From the IMG/VR virus record IMGVR_UViG_3300048904_000313, positions 1 to 64,000 of that record: a DNA stretch of 64,000 nucleotides; one strand, 5' to 3'. The stretch is from a virus. This document shows positions 21,288 to 29,579 of the stretch, in pieces. The translations under genes and the position numbers were made by a program. The notes beneath the pieces are model-generated. The model did not search any database and was not told the DNA's origin. It saw only the letters and a program-made list of their open reading frames with translations. Position 1 is the stretch's first letter. Each line of letters starts with the position of its first letter.

Positions 21288-21701
21288 ATGGGACTGTTCG
21301 GAAGTGGCCGCAAGCCGGTGGTAGGTGGCGTGGTCTTAAGCTCCGACGGCGCGACGTTCCTCGCCGCGCAGCGGAGCTACCCACCCGCCCTGGCAGGGCG
21401 GTGGGAGCTCCCTGGCGGCAAGTCGGAGCCCGGTGAGCGGCCGCCGGACACGCTGAAGCGCGAGCTCCTGGAGGAGCTCGGCATCCGCGTCAACGTGACG
21501 GTGAAGCTCAGCGGCAGCGTCAACGTGCCCAACTCCGACCTGAAGCTTCAGGTCTGGGTGGCACGTCTGGTGAGCGGCCGGCCACGCCTCATCGAGGGGC
21601 ATCAGCAGATCAGGTGGTTGACCAGGGACCAGTTGTGGTCAGTCAACTGGCTGGACTCCAACAAGTCGTTCGTCAGGCAGATCCCAGCTCACCTGACGTA
21701 G
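21288..21701 (+). CDS. Nudix hydrolase (MutT-like)
   Basis: 137 residues, ATG at 21288. The Nudix box is complete: G43-G-K-SEPGE, then REL-L-EELGI about 20 residues later, giving the metal-binding Glu residues. It hydrolyses a nucleoside diphosphate derivative, commonly 8-oxo-dGTP or another modified dNTP; specificity cannot be read from sequence. It could clean up unwanted nucleotides for the modification pathway proposed downstream. Confidence 0.88.
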   Translation: MGLFGSGRKPVVGGVVLSSDGATFLAAQRSYPPALAGRWELPGGKSEPGERPPDTLKRELLEELGIRVNVTVKLSGSVNVPNSDLKLQVWVARLVSGRPRLIEGHQQIRWLTRDQLWSVNWLDSNKSFVRQIPAHLT

Positions 21702-21705
21702 CCTG

Positions 21706-21734
21706 TGTACATTTGACGCTGGTACTGGTAACCT
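21706..21734 (+). promoter_or_regulatory. Rightward promoter TGTACA-N17-TAACCT with flanking dyad
   Basis: TGTACA (21706-21711), 17 bp, TAACCT (21729-21734). CTGGTAC and GTACCAG bracket the -10 (about 21719-21743), the same GTACCA half-site used in left-arm operators. Confidence 0.65.
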
Positions 21735-21775
21735 GGGTACCAGCAGGGAGGAACCGGAACAGGAAGAGGAAGACG

Positions 21776-22291
21776 ATGACCAACGCCGCGTACCAGAGCA
21801 CCAGGACGACCGCTGCCGACATGAAGGTGGCGATCGCGTTTGAGAAGACGGTGCACATCCTCTACGGCGAGACCAAGGTCGACGGAGACGTCGCCACCGG
21901 CCTCGTCGAGTGGCGGGAGATCGAGCCGCACGAGGTCCGTCAGAGCAAGGACGGCAACCTCTACGTGGTTGCGATGTGCCGCCTCCGCGGCGAGCGTCGT
22001 CACTTCCGCCTGGACCGGATCAGCCACTACAACTCCGGTACACGCGGGTTCATCCTCCCCTGGCCCGAGAAGGCCGACCCGGAGGAGATCACCGACTGGT
22101 GGGGTCTCACCAGCCAGACCGGCACCACCGTGCTGCAGGTCGAGCTCAACACCGATGGCCAGCCCAACCCCTACGCTCTGGTCCTGAAGAAGGCGCAGAC
22201 GGAGTCGGGCAAGGTGCGGGCGGTGGTCAAGGCCGAGCGCGGCATCAGCATCCGACGGCTGCGTCGGAAGGACGTTCTCGCCTGGAGGTGA
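21776..22291 (+). CDS. WYL-domain-like protein
   Basis: 171 residues, ATG at 21776 after GGAACAGGAAGAGGAAG. Residues about 40-85 read like the WYL core: EWREIEPHEVR, DGNLYVVAMCRLRGERR, FRLDRI. There is no N-terminal winged helix, so it is a stand-alone WYL-like ligand-sensing domain followed by a C-terminal basic region. WYL proteins often regulate transcription or nuclease systems. It is a candidate regulator of the phage's own promoters. Confidence 0.72.
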   Translation: MTNAAYQSTRTTAADMKVAIAFEKTVHILYGETKVDGDVATGLVEWREIEPHEVRQSKDGNLYVVAMCRLRGERRHFRLDRISHYNSGTRGFILPWPEKADPEEITDWWGLTSQTGTTVLQVELNTDGQPNPYALVLKKAQTESGKVRAVVKAERGISIRRLRRKDVLAWR

Positions 22292-22292
22292 G

Positions 22293-22565
22293 ATGAGCAG
22301 GGCAAAGTACGAGCGCTACGAAAAGCGCTACAACGAGCGCACTGCCGTCGCGGCGGTCAACACCAACACCAGGTGGACCGTCGCGGAGGAGGCGCGACTC
22401 CTCAGAACGTGGTGTCGCGCCGCCGCCTCGCCGGCAGCGCGAATCCACGTGGCCAAGGTCCTCGGCCGGACATACGTGGCGTGTGCCAAGCGGCACGCGT
22501 ACCTTCACGTCCGACGAGGCAACTGGCGGGGTTGCAAGGCCGATCCCCGCCGGCGAGGGAGCTAG
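22293..22565 (+). CDS. Small basic SANT/HTH-like DNA-binding protein
   Basis: 90 residues, ATG at 22293, 1 nt after the WYL gene stop. RWTVAEEARLL followed by a second helix and RTYVACAKRHAYLH resembles a SANT/Myb-type or tri-helical DNA-binding fold. Strongly basic. Co-transcribed with the WYL-like gene, so the pair may form a regulator. Confidence 0.68.
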   Translation: MSRAKYERYEKRYNERTAVAAVNTNTRWTVAEEARLLRTWCRAAASPAARIHVAKVLGRTYVACAKRHAYLHVRRGNWRGCKADPRRRGS

Positions 22566-22584
22566 AGATGGCAGGCTCAGGGCG

Positions 22585-22613
22585 TGTACATCTCGTCCGC
22601 CAACTGGTAGGTT
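22585..22613 (+). promoter_or_regulatory. Rightward promoter TGTACA-N17-TAGGTT
   Basis: TGTACA (22585-22590), 17 bp, TAGGTT (22608-22613). A dyad CCAAC/GTTGG (22600-22615) encloses the -10. Confidence 0.65.
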
Positions 22614-22648
22614 GGCTAGGAACGAACAGGAAGGGAAGGGAACCAGGG

Positions 22649-23992
22649 GTGACAAGCACCAACGACTTGCCGGACGTCTCACCGACCGGTATCAATGACA
22701 GCGCCAAGATGGTCTGGCAGATGGTCCAGGCGTCGTACTCGTTCCAGAAGTACGCCAGTCCCGGCAAGCTCCAGGGTCTCCCCGGGAAGTACTGGTCGGG
22801 TGCCGTCAACTCGGTCATCAACGAGCTCTGGCCCGCTCTCAACGACCGGATGCTGACCACCAAGGAGGAGGCGGAGGAGCTCAAGCTCGCTCTCAACCGC
22901 TTCCTGCGGGTCAACCGCGCCATGGTCTGCACCCGCGACGGTGGCCTGGTCAAGAAGTCGGTGTGGTTCGTGGCCACCCACTGGCCCGAGCTCACCGTCA
23001 GTCCGGGACCCAAGCAGGGTGCCAAGGCGTCAGAGAGCCCGGTTGCGGACGTCGTCACCGACGAGGCGGCCACCGCGAGTCCCACCACCATGGGCGTGTC
23101 GGCTACCCCGCTCGACGTGTTCAAGCTCAGCAAGCCGCCGGCTCCCGCCGCGGTGACGGAAGAGAGAAGTGAGGAAGAGATGACACCCACGTTCACGGAG
23201 CCGGTGATCGCGCCCGTCGAGGACGACGACGACGTGGTCGAGCACGAGTGCCGCAAGGACGGCTGCGACGAGAAGTTCGAGGGGGTGCACTGGCGCGCCA
23301 CCCACGAGATGAAGCACGGGTTCCGCGTCAACATGGACGGCACCGTCACGAGCTTCGACCCGAACGCACCGACCCCCGATGAGGAGGAGGTCCAGAACCT
23401 CATCATCAAGGTCTGCAGGGACCAGGAGCCGATGAACCAGGCTCAGATCGTGGAGGCCGTCCGTACGGACACGCCGACGGCGAAGTCCCCCACCATCAAG
23501 ATCATCCTGCAGATCCTCACCGACGACGGCTGGTTCGAGCTCGTCAAGCACTCCATCGAGGGCAAGAAGGGCCACACCCGCCGCTACAAGTACCTCGGCG
23601 AGCCGGTCAAGAAGGCCCGCAAGAAGGTGACCAAGCCCCTCGCTGAGGCGGTGGACGAGACCATCGACAAGCTGACCGAGAACGGTGGCTTCATGGAGAC
23701 CGCGATCAGCACCGTCCGTGGCGAGAACGACCAGTCGCGGGTGGAGCGGTACCGCAGCCTCATCGAGGAGCTGCTGGCCGACCTGGCCGAGATCGACGAC
23801 CTGCGCGACCAGATCAAGCGGATGGAGCAGAGCAACGAGCTCCTCGAGGCGGAGCTCAAGCGCACCGCCAAGGAGCGGGACGACGCGTGGGAGAAGGCCA
23901 AGACCATCGGCAGCGAGGAGCTGGCGCGAGTCACGGCCGAGCGGGACGAGCTCCAGGGTAAGCTGGACACCCTCAAGCAGATCTTCAACTGA
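22649..23992 (+). CDS. Large zinc-finger and coiled-coil protein, unknown
   Basis: 447 residues, GTG at 22649 after GGAAGGGAAGGGAACC. N-terminal helical domain (1-115), a Pro/Ala/Thr linker with an acidic run, a C2H2-type finger (C-x4-C ... H-x4-H, about 198-220), a winged-helix-like segment (about 250-325), and a C-terminal coiled coil (about 365-447). The layout suggests a DNA- or protein-scaffolding role. It starts the operon leading to nucleotide metabolism. Confidence 0.75.
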   Translation: MTSTNDLPDVSPTGINDSAKMVWQMVQASYSFQKYASPGKLQGLPGKYWSGAVNSVINELWPALNDRMLTTKEEAEELKLALNRFLRVNRAMVCTRDGGLVKKSVWFVATHWPELTVSPGPKQGAKASESPVADVVTDEAATASPTTMGVSATPLDVFKLSKPPAPAAVTEERSEEEMTPTFTEPVIAPVEDDDDVVEHECRKDGCDEKFEGVHWRATHEMKHGFRVNMDGTVTSFDPNAPTPDEEEVQNLIIKVCRDQEPMNQAQIVEAVRTDTPTAKSPTIKIILQILTDDGWFELVKHSIEGKKGHTRRYKYLGEPVKKARKKVTKPLAEAVDETIDKLTENGGFMETAISTVRGENDQSRVERYRSLIEELLADLAEIDDLRDQIKRMEQSNELLEAELKRTAKERDDAWEKAKTIGSEELARVTAERDELQGKLDTLKQIFN

Positions 23993-24019
23993 GCTGTACC
24001 AGCGACAAGGAACGACGCG

Positions 24020-24421
24020 ATGACGGACATCTCCGCGCCTGACGATCACCAGCGCACCCGACCGGGTGAGGTCTGGGAGGCTCAGCTGCTGACGGGGGTG
24101 TCCGTCACGGCCGAAAAGCCACTCACTCACGGTGAGGCGCGAGAGGCCAACCAAGCGGTTCACGACGTCGTTGGCAAGCTCGCCGCGCTCACCGTTCGGC
24201 GGCAGTGCAACCAGCACGCCTGCACGCTGCCCTCAACGGGGGCGTGCGAGCACGAGAACGCGCGGCGGGATGCCGACTACCTGCGGCACGTGCTAGACGT
24301 TCTCGGGCTGCCTCAGGACTTCCAGCAGGTCACTGAGGCCGACCGCGCCGGCCTGCTCGACGCGATGGCGCAGAAGCAGGCCATCGGCGTGGACCGGTAC
24401 GAGACGATCATCGAGGACTGA
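24020..24421 (+). CDS. Unknown protein with Cys/His cluster
   Basis: 133 residues, ATG at 24020. A helix-rich protein with CNQHACTL ... GACEHE in the middle that could bind a metal. Located between the coiled-coil protein and the nucleotide kinase. Confidence 0.68.
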   Translation: MTDISAPDDHQRTRPGEVWEAQLLTGVSVTAEKPLTHGEAREANQAVHDVVGKLAALTVRRQCNQHACTLPSTGACEHENARRDADYLRHVLDVLGLPQDFQQVTEADRAGLLDAMAQKQAIGVDRYETIIED

Positions 24422-24435
24422 CCCCTTCCCGACCC

Positions 24436-24464
24436 TGGGCGGACGCTTCCCGGGGTGATAGATT
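24436..24464 (+). promoter_or_regulatory. Possible rightward promoter
   Basis: TAGATT (24459-24464) with a weak -35 (TGGGCG) at 17 bp; position suits the kinase operon. Weaker than the TGTACA promoters. Confidence 0.35.
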
Positions 24465-24495
24465 GATCCAGAACTGAGTGAAGGGAAGAGACCGC

Positions 24496-25461
24496 ATGGC
24501 ACTCATTCTGCTTGAGGGTGTCGACGGCGGTGGCAAGTCCACGCTGGCCGACCGTATCGAGGAGACGTTCAAGTTCCTCACCGAGGACGACCCCAACCCG
24601 CCCCAGGTCGTCCGGATTCACAAGGGCAAGCCCACCCCCAACCTGGACGCGTTCCAGGAGTACGAGCTTCCCCTGGAGCGGTTCGACCTCCGCGACCTGA
24701 TCCACTCAGCGCGAGACCTCGTCATCATGGACCGCTGGCACGCTGGCGAGATCCCCTACGGCACGATCTACCGTGGCTCCAGCCGCCTGGACCAGGCCGG
24801 CCTCCTGCACGTGGAGCTCGTCCTCAGCGCGGTGGGCGCGGTGAAGGTGCTCGCTCAACCCGACGAGGTGGACCTCGTCAAGTTCCGTCTCAAGGCGCGG
24901 GGCGAGGACTTCCTGCAGCCTGAGCACGTGGACCGTGTCTGGCAGTGGTACGAGTCCCTGAAGAAGCTGTACGGCTACGTCCGCGCCAGTGACACCGCCC
25001 CGTCTGAGCTGATCCAGCTCGCCAGGGAGCGAGCCCTGGACTCTCATCGCACGGTGCCGCAGTCCTGGCCAGGGTACGTGGGCAGTCAGTTCCCGCGTCT
25101 TCTCCTGGTGGGAGACCAGCGGAACGACGGCCCCCGCGCTCGCCATGAGTTCGTCCGCGCCTTCACGCCGTGTCTCGGTGGCAGCTCCGCGGTCTACCTC
25201 CTCAACACGCTCAACCTGGCGGACATCCGTCGCGAGGTGGGCATCGTCAACGCTCACGAGCCGGGTGTGGATCTCACGCTGATCGACAAGATCGAGCCGC
25301 GGCCGGCCGTCGTGGCGCTTGGTCGCCTCGCGTCGAAGACGCTGACCGACGCCGGCGTGGAGCACGAGGCAGTGCCGCATCCTCAGTGGACGCGTCGCTT
25401 CCGCAACCAGAAGATGGGCTGGTATGCCCAGGAGATCAAGGAGGCCGCCGGATGGAAGTGA
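24496..25461 (+). CDS. dNMP (thymidylate-like) kinase fused to a UDG-like C-terminal domain
   Basis: 321 residues, ATG at 24496 with AAGGGAAGAG upstream. The N-terminal 175 residues are a P-loop kinase: GVDGGGKST (8-16), then DRWHAGEIPYG like the DR[SY] motif of thymidylate kinases. The C-terminal 130 residues have LLLVGDQRN ... NTLN ... ALGRLA ... VPHPQWTRRF, which resembles the uracil-DNA-glycosylase-like fold but lacks convincing catalytic residues. Family members phosphorylate dTMP; with the neighbouring dCMP-modifying enzyme it may act on a modified dCMP, like T4 gp1 (inference). Confidence 0.8.
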   Translation: MALILLEGVDGGGKSTLADRIEETFKFLTEDDPNPPQVVRIHKGKPTPNLDAFQEYELPLERFDLRDLIHSARDLVIMDRWHAGEIPYGTIYRGSSRLDQAGLLHVELVLSAVGAVKVLAQPDEVDLVKFRLKARGEDFLQPEHVDRVWQWYESLKKLYGYVRASDTAPSELIQLARERALDSHRTVPQSWPGYVGSQFPRLLLVGDQRNDGPRARHEFVRAFTPCLGGSSAVYLLNTLNLADIRREVGIVNAHEPGVDLTLIDKIEPRPAVVALGRLASKTLTDAGVEHEAVPHPQWTRRFRNQKMGWYAQEIKEAAGWK

Positions 25462-26387
25462 TCGCCAAGACCGGCTCTGAGGCGTACGTGGAGCTGATGC
25501 AGGCTGTCCTCAACGAGGGTGAGCCGACGTCTCCACGTGGCCAGCTGACGTTTGAGCTGCTGAACGTCACCGTCCAGGTGGAGGACCTCGAGGAGGCGCA
25601 CGTCCTCAACACGGCGAGGAAAGTCAACACCAAGATCCTCGCCACCGAGTACATGCACCTGCTCGGCGGCCTGAGCTCCCTTGAGCAGCTCGACCTCGCG
25701 TCCGGTGGGCGGTTCTCCCAGTTCGCGAACGGCGGCCGTCTCCTGGGCGCCTACGGCCCTCGAATCAGGCGTCAGCTGCCCAGGGTCGTTGAGCTTCTGA
25801 GCCGCGACCCCGACACCCGGCAGGCGGTCCTCTCCATCTGGACCGGCCGGGAGCACGAGGTCGACTCCAGGGACGTGCCCTGCACCCTGACCGTGCAGTT
25901 CCTCCTTCGCGACAACCAGCTTCACGTCCGCGTCTCCATGCGCTCTAATGATGTGGTGCTCGGCATTCCCTACGACTGGTGGATGTTCAGCCGGCTAGGC
26001 ATGTCGGTGGCGTCGGCCCTGGGCGTGGAGACCGGCTCGTACACGCACACCGTTGGCTCCATGCACCTGTACGACCGCGACCTCGGCATCGCCAACGACG
26101 TGGAAGACATCGGCTTCCTCGCCAAGCCTCGCCTGGCGGTTCCCCCGGCTCTCACCTACGTCGGTGACCGGGAGGACAAGGTCTTCCGAATGATCAAGCT
26201 GATGCAGGTGGCGGAGGACATCTGTCTCGACGACCCGTCGCACTGGGGCGCCGACTACCTCGGCATGGACTGGTACCACGGTCACGTGCCGCGGATCACC
26301 GACGTCAAGCAGTGTGTCAGCTGCCACTGCGTGGTCAAGACCGCTGAGATGTCGGAGCACCCACAGTTCTGCAAGGCCTGCAACTGA
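25452..26387 (+). CDS. Thymidylate-synthase family enzyme, predicted dCMP-specific (hydroxymethylase or methylase)
   Basis: 311 residues, ATG at 25452, overlapping the kinase by 10 nt. The catalytic Cys is C144 (DVPCT). R164-S and D167 match the phosphate/base-binding RSxD of thymidylate synthase; H205 and Y207 (MHLY) match the ribose-binding pair. The residue equivalent to E. coli TS Asn177 is Asp175 (GIPYD). That is the change known to switch preference from dUMP to dCMP, as in T4 dCMP hydroxymethylase. A C-terminal CxxC...CxxC ribbon (about 287-310) is an unusual addition. The product could be hydroxymethyl-dCMP or methyl-dCMP. Confidence 0.82.
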   Translation: MEVIAKTGSEAYVELMQAVLNEGEPTSPRGQLTFELLNVTVQVEDLEEAHVLNTARKVNTKILATEYMHLLGGLSSLEQLDLASGGRFSQFANGGRLLGAYGPRIRRQLPRVVELLSRDPDTRQAVLSIWTGREHEVDSRDVPCTLTVQFLLRDNQLHVRVSMRSNDVVLGIPYDWWMFSRLGMSVASALGVETGSYTHTVGSMHLYDRDLGIANDVEDIGFLAKPRLAVPPALTYVGDREDKVFRMIKLMQVAEDICLDDPSHWGADYLGMDWYHGHVPRITDVKQCVSCHCVVKTAEMSEHPQFCKACN

Positions 26388-26923
26388 TGACGTCGTGGCT
26401 GCAGCGAGAGCTGCTGCAACGCTATGACGGGAGGCAGATCTCGTGGGACGAGCTGTGGCTCAACGCCGCCTGCATGCTCGCCATGCGAAGTCGGTGTTCG
26501 CGCGACCGCGTTGGCGCCGTCATGGTGACCGACGACGATCGGGTCATCTCCGCCGGCTACAACGGCGCGCCGCCTACGTTCGCTGGTGACAAGAAGGGAC
26601 CGTGTGCGGAGTGGTGTCCCCGCGCCATGCACACGCCTCTCGGCGAGCCTGGTAACCCCGGTTATCAGGACTGTCACGCCACGCACGCGGAGATGAACTG
26701 TCTCAAGCGAGCCCCCGCGGTCGAGGCCACGATGACCACGCGGCTGTACGTCAGTCGCATGCCATGCTATCCCTGCGCCAAGGAGATCGGCTCCACGTAT
26801 GCGACGCACAACCTGCGTCAGCTCATCGTGCCGGTGAGCCATGAGGTCAACGTGCAGCACGGTGACGTCAGCCGGTCGGCGTCGTTCCTGGCTCAGTGTG
26901 GGATCAAGGTTCGCTTCGTCTAG
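26387..26923 (+). CDS. dCMP deaminase
   Basis: 178 residues, ATG at 26387, overlapping the preceding stop. Zinc motif H100-A-E and P-C127-Y-P-C130 is that of cytidine/deoxycytidylate deaminases, with Glu102 as proton shuttle. It converts dCMP to dUMP, feeding thymidylate and diverting dCMP from the host pool. T-even phages carry the same activity next to dCMP hydroxymethylase. Confidence 0.92.
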   Translation: MTSWLQRELLQRYDGRQISWDELWLNAACMLAMRSRCSRDRVGAVMVTDDDRVISAGYNGAPPTFAGDKKGPCAEWCPRAMHTPLGEPGNPGYQDCHATHAEMNCLKRAPAVEATMTTRLYVSRMPCYPCAKEIGSTYATHNLRQLIVPVSHEVNVQHGDVSRSASFLAQCGIKVRFV

Positions 26924-26937
26924 CCAGGCTGACCTGG

Positions 26938-26998
26938 TATAGTTGACCCCAGACGGCAGCCCGTTGCGATTTCCGAGGTGGCGGCTGGGCTGCCGTCT
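26938..26998 (+). promoter_or_regulatory. TATAGT promoter followed by a 12-bp leader hairpin of the DNA polymerase mRNA
   Basis: An extended TGG-TATAGT (26938-26943) is followed about 8 nt later by perfect arms AGACGGCAGCCC (26951-26962) and complement (26987-26998) around a 24-nt loop. The transcript would begin with the hairpin. It could stabilise, attenuate or regulate the polymerase message; no U tract follows. Confidence 0.55.
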
Positions 26999-27027
26999 AA
27001 CTAGGAACGAGCGAGAGACGTGGTACG

Positions 27028-28806
27028 TTGACAGACTCCCCGCTTTCCAACGTCGAGCTGCACCTGGTGCAGAGCATCGACGACCTGATGGACATGAAGC
27101 GCTGGGCAGGCGAGCGCCGCGAGACCCCCATGGGAGCGGACACCGAGTCGGGTGACCTTTCGCCGTGGCACAGCAACCTTCGCACCATCCAGCTTGGCGA
27201 CAAGCATCACGGCTGGTGCGTCCCGTGGGACCAGTGGGGCGGCGGTGCCCTCGAGATCCTCCAGAACTACGAGGGCTCGTTCACGTGGCACAACCTCCCC
27301 CACGACGCCAAGTTCATGAAGGTCCACGCGGGCTACGACATCCCGTGGCACCGCACGGATGACACGCTCATCGGGGCGCGGATCCAGGACCCAGGGCGGC
27401 CCGCGGGACTGAAGCCGCTGGTCAGCAAGCTCGTCGACAAGACGGCATTGGCCGGCCAGAAGGCCCTCGATGACGGCATGAAGGCGCAGAAGTGGACGTG
27501 GGCCACGGTCCCGTTGAGCTTCGCGCCGTACTGGATCTACGCTGCGATGGACCCGGTACTCAACTGCCACCTCTGGGAGAAAATAATCCCGGACGTGCAA
27601 AGTCGGTTCGGCGCGGTCTACGACCTCGAGATGGCGATCGTCCGCATCGCTACCAAGATGATGCTCAAGGGCGCGCAGCTCGACCCCGTCTACATCGAGA
27701 CGGAGCGGCAGAAGCTCCAGCAGTTCAGCACCGAGGCCAGGCTGTGGCTGAAGGTCACGTACGGCATCACCAGTCCGTTGTCGGCCGGCCAGATCAGTCG
27801 CGCTCTCACACAGCTTGGCGTGGAGATCAGCGTCTTCACCGACGCCGGTGCGCCGAAGATGGACAAGGACACGCTGGAGTTCTACCAGAAGACCTCGTTC
27901 AACCCCGCCGTCCAGGAGCTCTGCCGCTACGTCCTTGCCGTCCGTCACGCGGACAAGCTGCGAGGCACGTACCTCGACAACTTCATGTCCATGGCGGACT
28001 CCAACGGGATCATCCACGCCAGCATCAACACGCTGGCGGCCAGGACAAGTCGGATGTCCATGTCCGACCCGAACTTCCAGAACCTGCCTCGCGACGACAA
28101 GATGATCCGTGGATCGGTCGTCCCACGGGAGGGCAACGTTCTCGTCACGTGTGACCTGGACCAGGTGGAGGCGCGCTTCGGCGCTCACTTCAGCGAGGAC
28201 CCCGGTCTCGTGGAGGCCTTCAGCATCGCCGACAACGGCGGCACGGACTTCTTCTGCACCGTGGCCAGTGGCATCTACGCCGATGAGATCACGAACAAGA
28301 AGGACCCGCGTCGCCAGCCGACGAAGAACGTCTTCTATGGCTCGCTGTATGGAGCTGGCGCAAAGAAGATGGCGGAGACGGCCGGCATCCCGTTCGAGCA
28401 GATGGACCCGGTCAAGCGCGCGTTCGACTCGACCTACCCTGGTCTCAAGGCGGCGCTGGATCGCGTCTACCGCGAGGCGATGGAGCGGGAGAAGCCGTAC
28501 ATCGTCACCCCGTTCGGCCGTCACATCCCTCTGGACCGCGACCGCGCGTACACCCAGGGTCTCAACAGCCTCATCCAGGGGCATGCCGCGGAGTACTTCA
28601 AGGTCAGCCTGACCCGCATGGAAGCGGCGGACCTCGACCAGTTCCTCCTCATCCCGGTGCACGACGAGGTCGTGGCTGACGTGCCGGAGGACATGGCGGA
28701 AGAGGTGGCTCGCGCCATCGCGGAGTGCATGTCGGACGCGGACACCTATCGTGTCAAGATCAGCGCCGGCGCGGACATCCTCAAGGAGAGGTGGCAGAAG
28801 GTATGA
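27028..28806 (+). CDS. DNA polymerase, family A, with 3'-5' exonuclease domain
   Basis: 592 residues with TTG at 27028 as start; an upstream GTG reads into a stop, and the next ATG (27088) would remove the first strand of the exonuclease domain. The exonuclease motif I is D38-T-E40. Motif A is CDLDQVEARF (about 375-384), motif B is RRQPTKNVFYGSLYG (about 427-441), and motif C is PVHDEV (about 543-548). No 5' nuclease domain. It replicates the phage genome. If a modified dCTP is made, this enzyme must accept it. Confidence 0.94.
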   Translation: MTDSPLSNVELHLVQSIDDLMDMKRWAGERRETPMGADTESGDLSPWHSNLRTIQLGDKHHGWCVPWDQWGGGALEILQNYEGSFTWHNLPHDAKFMKVHAGYDIPWHRTDDTLIGARIQDPGRPAGLKPLVSKLVDKTALAGQKALDDGMKAQKWTWATVPLSFAPYWIYAAMDPVLNCHLWEKIIPDVQSRFGAVYDLEMAIVRIATKMMLKGAQLDPVYIETERQKLQQFSTEARLWLKVTYGITSPLSAGQISRALTQLGVEISVFTDAGAPKMDKDTLEFYQKTSFNPAVQELCRYVLAVRHADKLRGTYLDNFMSMADSNGIIHASINTLAARTSRMSMSDPNFQNLPRDDKMIRGSVVPREGNVLVTCDLDQVEARFGAHFSEDPGLVEAFSIADNGGTDFFCTVASGIYADEITNKKDPRRQPTKNVFYGSLYGAGAKKMAETAGIPFEQMDPVKRAFDSTYPGLKAALDRVYREAMEREKPYIVTPFGRHIPLDRDRAYTQGLNSLIQGHAAEYFKVSLTRMEAADLDQFLLIPVHDEVVADVPEDMAEEVARAIAECMSDADTYRVKISAGADILKERWQKV

Positions 28807-29300
28807 CCCGTCGCCTTGCCGCCGTCCCTGACCCACCGGACAAGCCCGGTGGCGACCCCAGCGTCGTGCTGTGGTTCGACCCCGGGCTCACCACGGGGTG
28901 GGCCTACCTGGAGATGGCCAGCTCGTTCAACAGTGGCCAGGCGCCGTTCGAGTCCATCGGTGAGCTGCTCACCGGCTGGGCGGAGATCCTCGGTCCCAAC
29001 CTCTGGGTGGGGTGGGAGCTGTACAACGTCACCCAGGGTGGCGGCAAGGCGGGCACGCCCAAGTACAGCCTGGAGACCATCGGCATGCTGAAGTGGATCT
29101 GTCACGCTCACGACGTGACGGTCCTGAAGGCCATGCCGTCCGCGTCGCGGAAGCTCGGCGACGAGATCAAGCTGAAGAAGCTGGACTGGCGGAAGCGTGG
29201 ACAGGTCCACGCAAACGACGCCGCCATGCACCTCTTGGCGTGGCATCTTCGAGAGAAGAAGCTGCCCCCTCACCTGCTCTCGCGGGTGCTCGCCGACTAG
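28803..29300 (+). CDS. RuvC-like Holliday-junction resolvase
   Basis: 165 residues, ATG at 28803 (ATGA overlap with the polymerase). RNase H-fold acidic residues are seen in FDPGLTTGWA (strand 1 Asp), WELYNV (Glu) and HANDAAMHLLAW (Asp near the end), the phage RuvC-like pattern. Likely resolves branched replication intermediates before packaging. Confidence 0.82.
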   Translation: MTRRLAAVPDPPDKPGGDPSVVLWFDPGLTTGWAYLEMASSFNSGQAPFESIGELLTGWAEILGPNLWVGWELYNVTQGGGKAGTPKYSLETIGMLKWICHAHDVTVLKAMPSASRKLGDEIKLKKLDWRKRGQVHANDAAMHLLAWHLREKKLPPHLLSRVLAD

Positions 29301-29302
29301 TG

Positions 29303-29319
29303 GTCTCCACTGCGGAGAC
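29303..29319 (+). terminator. Short hairpin after the resolvase gene
   Basis: GTCTCC/GGAGAC with a 5-nt loop, just after the stop and before the next promoter. Weak as a terminator. Confidence 0.4.
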
Positions 29320-29330
29320 AAGATCAACTG

Positions 29331-29359
29331 TTTACATCCGAGCTTACGCCTGGTAGACT
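29331..29359 (+). promoter_or_regulatory. Rightward promoter TTTACA-N17-TAGACT
   Basis: TTTACA (29331-29336), 17 bp, TAGACT (29354-29359) with TGG before the -10. Drives the SNF2/recombination operon. Confidence 0.66.
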
Positions 29360-29390
29360 GGTTACAGCAGATACGGAAGGGACAACGGAA

Positions 29391-29579
29391 GTGAACGTGA
29401 TCTCCGACGCCCTCGTAGCCAAGCGCAAGGGTTGTCCCTCCTGTGGAGCTCGACCCAACGTCGCCTGCAGTGAGATCGGACGGCAGTACGTGCCCCTCGC
29501 CGAGACCCATCTGGCTCGCCTCGCTCTCGTCAGTGAGGCGTATCAGGGAGAGGACCCACGCGTCAATGCCGAAAGCTGA
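29391..29579 (+). CDS. Small zinc-finger protein
   Basis: 62 residues, GTG at 29391. GCPSCGARPNVACSE followed by a downstream His matches a common actinobacterial/phage zinc finger. It overlaps the SNF2 gene by 14 nt and may be its partner. Confidence 0.72.
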   Translation: MNVISDALVAKRKGCPSCGARPNVACSEIGRQYVPLAETHLARLALVSEAYQGEDPRVNAES

